From contig NC_133170.1 of NCBI RefSeq assembly GCF_040802235.1, positions 47,253,501-47,317,500 on the forward strand: a stretch of DNA of 64,000 nucleotides. Reading direction: 5' to 3'. Positions within the stretch are counted from its first letter, which is position 1; each line of letters starts with the position of its first letter. Shown here in pieces: positions 58,431 through 64,000 of the stretch. This DNA comes from Manis javanica (taxonomy: Eukaryota; Chordata; Mammalia; Pholidota; Manidae). Under the pieces are notes generated by a model, which ran no database searches, was not told the origin of the DNA, and worked only from the letters and a program-made list of their open reading frames with translations. Made by a program: the position numbers and the translations under genes.

Positions 58431-58754
58431 CACACGATACCACAGTTCAGAAACTCGTCTGCGAGTGGGAAGCCTTAAAATGATTTCCTGTACGAGGGGA
58501 CTTAGTGTGCCAGGCAAGCCTGGAACCCAGACGCAGGAGACGAGCAGAGAGGCCCCGGACCGCCCAGGTCTCTGCCTCTGGGGAAGAGTGTTTCCCTAAA
58601 CCGCGGCCCTGGAGCTTCTGGTGAGCGATGTTCCTGCTCTGTCTGTGGGGTCCATCCAGTTCTCTTGCAGGCGGGTAGGTTTCCCCGAGCCCTATGCGCT
58701 CAGGTGGGCTGCTACCAGTGCCTTAGTGTCTGTTTCTCTCTCCCCCGACTCCAG

Positions 58755-58805
58755 GATTCAGAAGGAATTGGCAGACATCACTTTAGACCCTCCACCTAAC
58801 TGCAG
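58755..58805 (+). CDS. UBE2E1: UBE2E1 coding exon 3 (51 nt, start of UBC fold)
   Basis: This exon completes codon 51 (Arg) and encodes IQKELADITLDPPPNC plus two bases of the next codon. It is the start of helix 1 and the conserved Asp-Pro-Pro-Pro segment of the UBC domain in Ube2E enzymes. It is flanked by AG (58753-58754, preceded by a pyrimidine tract) and GTGAGC (from 58806). Its length is exactly 17 codons and both ends are phase 2, so skipping it keeps the frame. This fits the known shorter human isoform of 176 versus 193 residues. No stop or frame damage is seen. Confidence 0.96.
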
Positions 58806-61800
58806 GTGAGCTGCTTTTCGATTTTTTTATCTTTAAAATTCTTCTAATCTTTACCTTGGGATTTTTCTTATTAGAAACTTTTACTCTTCGGTTAATACTT
58901 GTTTTGATGCCAACATGTAAGTCGCAGCTGAAACGTATTAACCTGAGTGTAATGTTTCTATGAGCCTCTGACAATTTCAGTGCTATGCTGAAGAGAAATG
59001 ATATGTTTATTTGGAGTGAACATTTGTACATATGTGAAGCAGAACTGTAAAAGAACTATAAAGACGCGTATGCTTGCCTAACCGTGGATCTTTGATATGT
59101 CATTAAGGATAGTGTGAAACTTCCTAGATGTTTAGGTACATTTCAGTTTAGAAAATTGCTTTGCTGTCTTAATCTGTTACTCAAGCTCTGTACTAAGTTA
59201 ATAGAGCATAGAGTTCATTCAAACACTGGGTCCTCAAGTTTATTTTATTCATATATATGAATAAATTTTGTGTTGGACTTTGGCAGACCAAAATTATATT
59301 CAGGATATAATTTGTGGCTTTGACAAAAAGATTTTATTTTGAATTATTTTACAAATTGAATCTTTTCCATAAGGGTGTTTTCCTCCATATTGCTTCACTC
59401 AGACTGTAAATGTATGTGTGTTTCAGTTTTAAACAGTTTGATTCCAGCCTTTGAAGATTTTGTTGGTCATTTGGTTTTATTTAGAATATCTGTTTTGCTA
59501 CTGTTGAGTCAAGGTGGAAGACTTGATGATTTTATTAAATCAGCAGTAAAGTAAGGAAAGACTTACATGTTTTAGTAGAATCATTTATTTAAGGGAGATT
59601 AATTATTCAGTTTGATTACTCCCATAGTTTAAAAATTATATATTAACATTTAACAGAATTCTCAGTTCTCAGGGTTGGCAGTAGAATAGAATGTGGGATT
59701 TCAGAAGGGTTCTAAACTCGTAGAGGTAGAAGTTACCGAAGAGAAAGTGTTCAGTGGCCATACACAGAATTCGACATGAGCACGTGGAAATACTTACGTT
59801 GAGAAGCTAAATGAAGTATTTTTCTTATTAACGCTGTTCTGAACTGTGGATGATGGACTAAATGGAAACTTGAATACTGCCATTTGGTTGCATATGTTCC
59901 TAATGTTGGTCAGGTGTTGGATATTTTTTGGTAAAATTTTGCCCTGTTTTGTAAGGAAAAGTCATTTGGAGTTTGAAATGCTCTTAAACTGTAGTTAGTA
60001 ACTGAGCTACTTAATCGTTTTTGAAGATTTTTCTCATGGCTCTTAAGAATCTCTCAGGCTGTTGAGAAAGTGGAGAAATGGGGAAGGCTTTTAGGCTGTG
60101 ATGTTTTCCTTCTTTATTTCAGTGGAGTTGTTGAGGTGAGAGCTCTAGCTTCCTGGGATGGTGTAGAATGCGTGGGCCTTCTGCACGCAGATCCGCCCTG
60201 TGTGGTTGTTGCTCATTTGGTATCATGTCTCCTCCATGTGTCTCCTCTGTGCATTCAGACAACTTTGGCTGATCCAGTTATAAAGTTTTTAAAGCATGGG
60301 TTCAAAACTAATACATCAAAACATAAATGGCTTTCTTGCAAATAAGTGCAATCACACTTAAAATTATAAACAATTTGAAGGTTTTCATGCAATTAATCAC
60401 TTAAAAAAAATAGGGTAAGTGCATTTTAGTTTCACACTGCGTTAGCTCAGTTCATGTGTGAGAGCTTTGCCCTGCAGAACACATGGACCGTTTTTAACCT
60501 TGGAAGCCGTCCTCCAAGGTGAAACCTTTGAAAAATTACCTGTGCTCAGGTGAAGCACCAACCTGGATGGCTAGTGGACGGGTGGTTGGTGGCGAGGAGC
60601 CGAACTTCGATATACTTAAACAATTTTGGAAAAAAAACTATTCGATTTCAGAGAAAATACCAGGCATCTTTATTTTCTCTCACCTCAATGTTTATACATT
60701 CTAAGAGAATGTGTATTATGTTGACTTTTAAAACTAAAAGACTGCTTTATTTTCTGAGGACATTTTCTGTTAGGGCTGCTTCAGTAATATGAATTACAAT
60801 TCCTACTTTTGGTTGGCTGGCTAGTGTTACTAAATGTTAGGCAGTAATCCCAACATTCAGCTAACTTACATGAGTTTCAGCTTTATGTTTTGTGTTGATA
60901 TCTTGTGGGACTGAATTAGTATTTTAATGTATGTTATTATTTGAGATGGAAATAATTATTTTGGATATACTTTTTGAAGTCAGCTTCTAGCTAAAATGTA
61001 TTCATTAATTGATATATTGAATGCAGCCTGATCAGTTTTTATTATTTTTAAAATCTTAGCATGAGAGCTTTAGCCTGGTTCTTAGGAAATTGTAATTTCA
61101 TCAACTATAAATTCTGTTTTGAAGGAATTAAATAATTGGCATTCAATTTATGTATCACGGATTAATCCTTCCTAGGACTGCCTTTCTTCAGTCTCTATTT
61201 AGCAAGTGGTTTTAAATATAAACACATTACTTTATTAAAATACAGCATTTGGCATATAGTAACCTCTCAGTAAACAGTTGTTTATTGCAATCAGTGGGAG
61301 AATTGATTTTCTTCAAGACGCTTTGCTGGTGTTCAGTAATTTTAACACTTGGCAAAATGTTTGGATTTGAAGTTACTGAACTTGAGAGAAATGCAATTGC
61401 TAAATATGTGAAAATGTGTGAGTACATAAAGTCAAGTCTTCAGTGTTGTAAAGTATGTTGAGTAGATATTTTTTAAAGAACAAAATGCAGGTTATCTTCA
61501 GTGACCAGGTCAAAAATATTTTAAGATATTTTTTAAAAGCTTTATATTTCCATAAAAATAAATTTTTTTGGTAACTCAGCTATTTGGTTATATGCATAGA
61601 GACAGATGACATAGTCTCCTACTTCATGAACTTTGTATTTGGTTGGGCCATTTTCCCCTGCATTTTGGCATTATTTGTTGAGGAGAAAAATCGTGTCATA
61701 ACTATTGCAGTGATTTCCTAGAGTGTGTCCCATCTCGGGTTGTAAAGTTACGCCTTTTAGATAGATGGTGAACTCTGGGCCCTTGGAGTCAGCTTTGCAA

Positions 61801-62319
61801 CTCTTACTTCATTCCTACTGCCTGAGCTTTGCTAAATGGACTAGTTGTAACTACGTAACTAATCTGTAGACAGTATGTCTGCACATAATAAATGACATTT
61901 TTGTCCAAGTCATTTAAACTTCACTTGATTTTTTTTACTTGATATATTGGTATTATGAGTAGACTACTCATAGTGAATTGAGTAAAAAGTTCGGATTTTG
62001 AGGGGAGGGCTGTTTTAGGATACAGTGTCTGAGAAGTCAAACATTTCAAGCATGGTGAAGAATAATAAAGTAAATTCCTTTTGTATGACTATTACATTTT
62101 GATTATTATTTTTCTATTTTCTATATATAGGAATGTAAACCTAATCATGCTTTTTATTTTTCTGAGACAATATCATGTAATCAGATGTATCTGGTTCTAA
62201 AGTTGTATAGCTAAGTCTTAATGGTACTGACACTTTCTTGAAGATGATTTAAAGGTAAAGTGAAAAGCATTAAGAGAAAATGTAATACATTTGTCTTAAG
62301 ATTTCTTAACTTTGTTTTC

Positions 62320-62420
62320 CTTATTTACAAGGGCTGAATACCTACCTGCCTTGCTTTCCTCACAGTGTTATAAAGTTCAAATGAGATTAGAAACTGCTGT
62401 ATGTGATAGATGGTGATTTT
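62320..62420 (+). repeat. MIR fragment, sense
   Basis: CACAGTGTTATAAAGTTCAAATGAGATTAG is the 3' half of MIR, weakly preserved. Confidence 0.4.
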
Positions 62421-63324
62421 ATTAGAATTGCCCATTTGGCTCCTTTCAGTAGTTCAGCTTTATTACTGACATTGCCTTTTATAGCTTGTACTTTAAATAC
62501 AACTTTAAGTCATTACGCAATAATACATGAATGCATGTTTTTGAAAAGTTGTACTGCAGAAGTTGTGGAGTAAAATGTGAAAGATCCCCTTCATAACCTC
62601 TTCTGATCTTGCCCCTAGTACAGAGATGCTCAGTAAGAACTGTGTGTGTATCCTTTCTTCGAGAAAGTTTCTGTGAATTTACATTGTTGTTATTTTCCAG
62701 TTTTGCAAAATCTATTGGAATTGGTGGTGGTAATAATGAGATGTCAGTTTGGAAATCCCCAGCTGCTGACCTTGGAATGAAAAGCGATCCTTTCCTTTCA
62801 ACAATAAGGGCTTATACATCTCATCCAAGATCAGCATGTTTTAAATGGTTGTTTTGGTATAAGAATGGGTTCAACAGAAGTCATCCCTTATAAAATCCTG
62901 TGTCTCACCTGCTGAAAAATATCCTTTTTATGTATCTTTCATTCATCTGATGTTACTAATAGGTATTAAGGATATAAATGTGACTTCACCATGAATGATG
63001 TTTTGTTTCATGGTAATTTGTTTTGGAGAATTACCACTGCAGTGTTCATGCCTTTATGTGCAGAAAGGCAGTCTTGAAAAATAGAACCTAGAGACTTGAG
63101 TGCCAACACAAAACAGCACCCAAACTAGGGTCAGGTTCCTGGAAATTTGATCACCTGGAGCCCAGATGAGTGGGAAGGAAGGAAATCTGTCTAGAAGTGA
63201 GTCCCTTACTAAAGAAGTAGGGACTCTGTGGCTGTTGTGTTTATCACAGGACCATGTATCTGGATTATAAAACCATTCTGCCATTGTTCCTCAAAAAGCT
63301 AAGCAGAATTACTGTGTCACTTCA

Positions 63325-63890
63325 CAGTTTCACTACTAGTGAAAGGGTTGATACCCAAAGGATTGAAGACAGGGACTCAGATTCATGTCAGTGTTCATAG
63401 CATCCATGATAGCCAGAACATGGAAACAGCCCAGGAGTCCTTTAGCAGATGAGTAGATAAAATGTGGTGTGTATACACACATAGAAATATTATTCAGCCA
63501 TAAAAGGAACGAAGTTCTTTTAAAAAAGGAATGTTACAATGTGAATGATCTAAGAATGTTCTAAGTAAAATAAATCAGACACATAAGGACAGATATTGTA
63601 TGATCCTACTTACATGAAATATCTAGGATAGGCAAATTATTCATAGAGACAGAAAGATGAGAAGTTTCCAGCGGGAGCAAGTTTCCTAGGGGGAAGAGAG
63701 TAGGAGTTACTTCTTAATGGACACAGAGATTCTATTTGGGGCAATGACAGTTTTGAAAATAGTGGTGATGGTTGTACAACATTGTGAATGTAATTAATGG
63801 TACTGAACTTTACACTTAGAAGTGGTTACAATGGCAAATTCTGTATTAAATATTTCACTGCACCCTAAAAATAAGGTAAAAACAACAAAC
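63325..63890 (+). mobile_element. L1M-type ORF2 end plus 3' UTR, sense
   Basis: TATTATTCAGCCATAAAAGG, TACTTACATGAAATATCTAG, GGAAGAGAGTAGGAGTTACT and CTGAACTTTACACTTAGAAGTGG are in the order of an old L1 3' region. Same family as 25893-26372. It lies in UBE2E1 intron 3 in the sense orientation. Confidence 0.75.
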
Positions 63891-64000
63891 AAAACCTGTA
63901 CCACTGTTAAACTGTTTTCAGTATTTTGAGGAAAAAATGCTTATAGCTTAAGAGGCAACACTTATCAGTTTTTAGGGCTTCTTGTAAAGGATACTAGTAT

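Larger units (their letters stand above)
55178..58754 (+). other. UBE2E1: UBE2E1 intron 2
   Basis: This 3,577-bp intron begins GTACCG and ends CTCCCCCGACTCCAG. It holds a 22-T run at 57566-57587 and the second CpG island at 57770-58430, only about 320 bp before exon 3. I recognise no other repeat or gene in 55180-57560; the sequence is AT-leaning and unique-looking. Confidence 0.85.
53830..64000 (+). other. UBE2E1: UBE2E1 gene, 5' portion (exons 1-3, continues past window)
   Basis: This is the 5' part of the gene for ubiquitin-conjugating enzyme E2 E1 (UbcH6). Three exons are visible: non-coding exon 1 ending at 53947, exon 2 at 54993-55177 with the start codon at 55026, and exon 3 at 58755-58805. 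All visible junctions obey GT..AG. Joining exon 2 to exon 3 gives codon 51 as AG+G (Arg) and continues Ile-Gln-Lys-Glu-Leu, the Ube2E family sequence that opens the UBC fold. The partial codon AG left at the end of exon 3 expects a Ser-coding completion, as in the family (Asn-Cys-Ser). The remaining UBC exons, including the catalytic Cys, lie beyond 64000. The paralogues UBE2E2 and UBE2E3 share the core but differ in the N-terminal extension, which here matches UBE2E1. The transcription start is estimated. Confidence 0.95.
58806..64000 (+). other. UBE2E1: UBE2E1 intron 3 (partial)
   Basis: The intron begins GTGAGC and extends past the window. It is AT-rich and mostly repeat-poor. A MIR fragment lies near 62320-62420 and an old L1 3' part at 63325-63890. 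I found no further UBE2E1 exon: no acceptor followed by the expected AGPKGDNIYEW-type coding was seen. From 58810 to 62300 I recognise nothing else. Confidence 0.85.

Noticed and set aside
57740-58435. Several open frames of 150-230 codons on both strands
   Set aside because: Same cause: GC-rich second CpG island. No recognisable protein or consistent splice structure.
1-64000. CRISPR arrays, operons, tRNA/rRNA/snRNA genes
   Set aside because: None seen. The window is mammalian, and no structured RNA gene could be recognised by eye; a covariance-model scan would be needed to exclude small ones.

Overview
This is a window of placental-mammal nuclear DNA. The evidence is spliced coding exons with GT..AG junctions, two CpG islands, and a mostly non-coding background of mammalian interspersed repeats (MIR, L2, L1, MLT1/MaLR LTRs, hAT-type DNA transposons). 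I saw no Alu, B1/B2, Bov or CAN-type SINE, so a primate, rodent, ruminant or typical carnivore is unlikely. I cannot fix the species from sequence alone. Nothing here is bacterial or viral, and I see no undescribed multi-gene system.

Layout. (a) 1-53.5 kb is intergenic. Its only gene-like feature is a broken, intronless retrocopy of DNTTIP1 (about 4.98-6.3 kb). A perfect 16-bp direct repeat at 4557 and 6409 suggests that the inserted unit is longer and includes about 500 bp upstream of the lost start codon. The rest is ancient repeats, many nested: L1 in MLT1, L1 in a hAT element, L1 in a MER5-like element, a very short L1 tail in a MIR, and L1 in older L1. (b) 53.5-64 kb is the 5' part of UBE2E1 on the + strand. 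It has a CpG-island promoter with non-coding exon 1 (ending at 53947), exon 2 with the start codon (54993-55177), and a 51-nt symmetric exon 3 (58755-58805). Intron 3 runs off the window end. A second CpG island (57.77-58.43 kb) lies just upstream of exon 3.

The single active gene, UBE2E1, encodes an E2 ubiquitin-conjugating enzyme. Only its Ser-rich/Lys-rich N-terminal extension and the first residues of the UBC fold are in the window; the catalytic cysteine is encoded downstream. In human, the UBE2E2 gene lies on the upstream side of UBE2E1, so 1-53 kb probably corresponds to the UBE2E2-UBE2E1 interval (an inference from synteny). Repeat family names come from recognising consensus motifs by eye, so boundaries are approximate and subfamilies are mostly not assigned.
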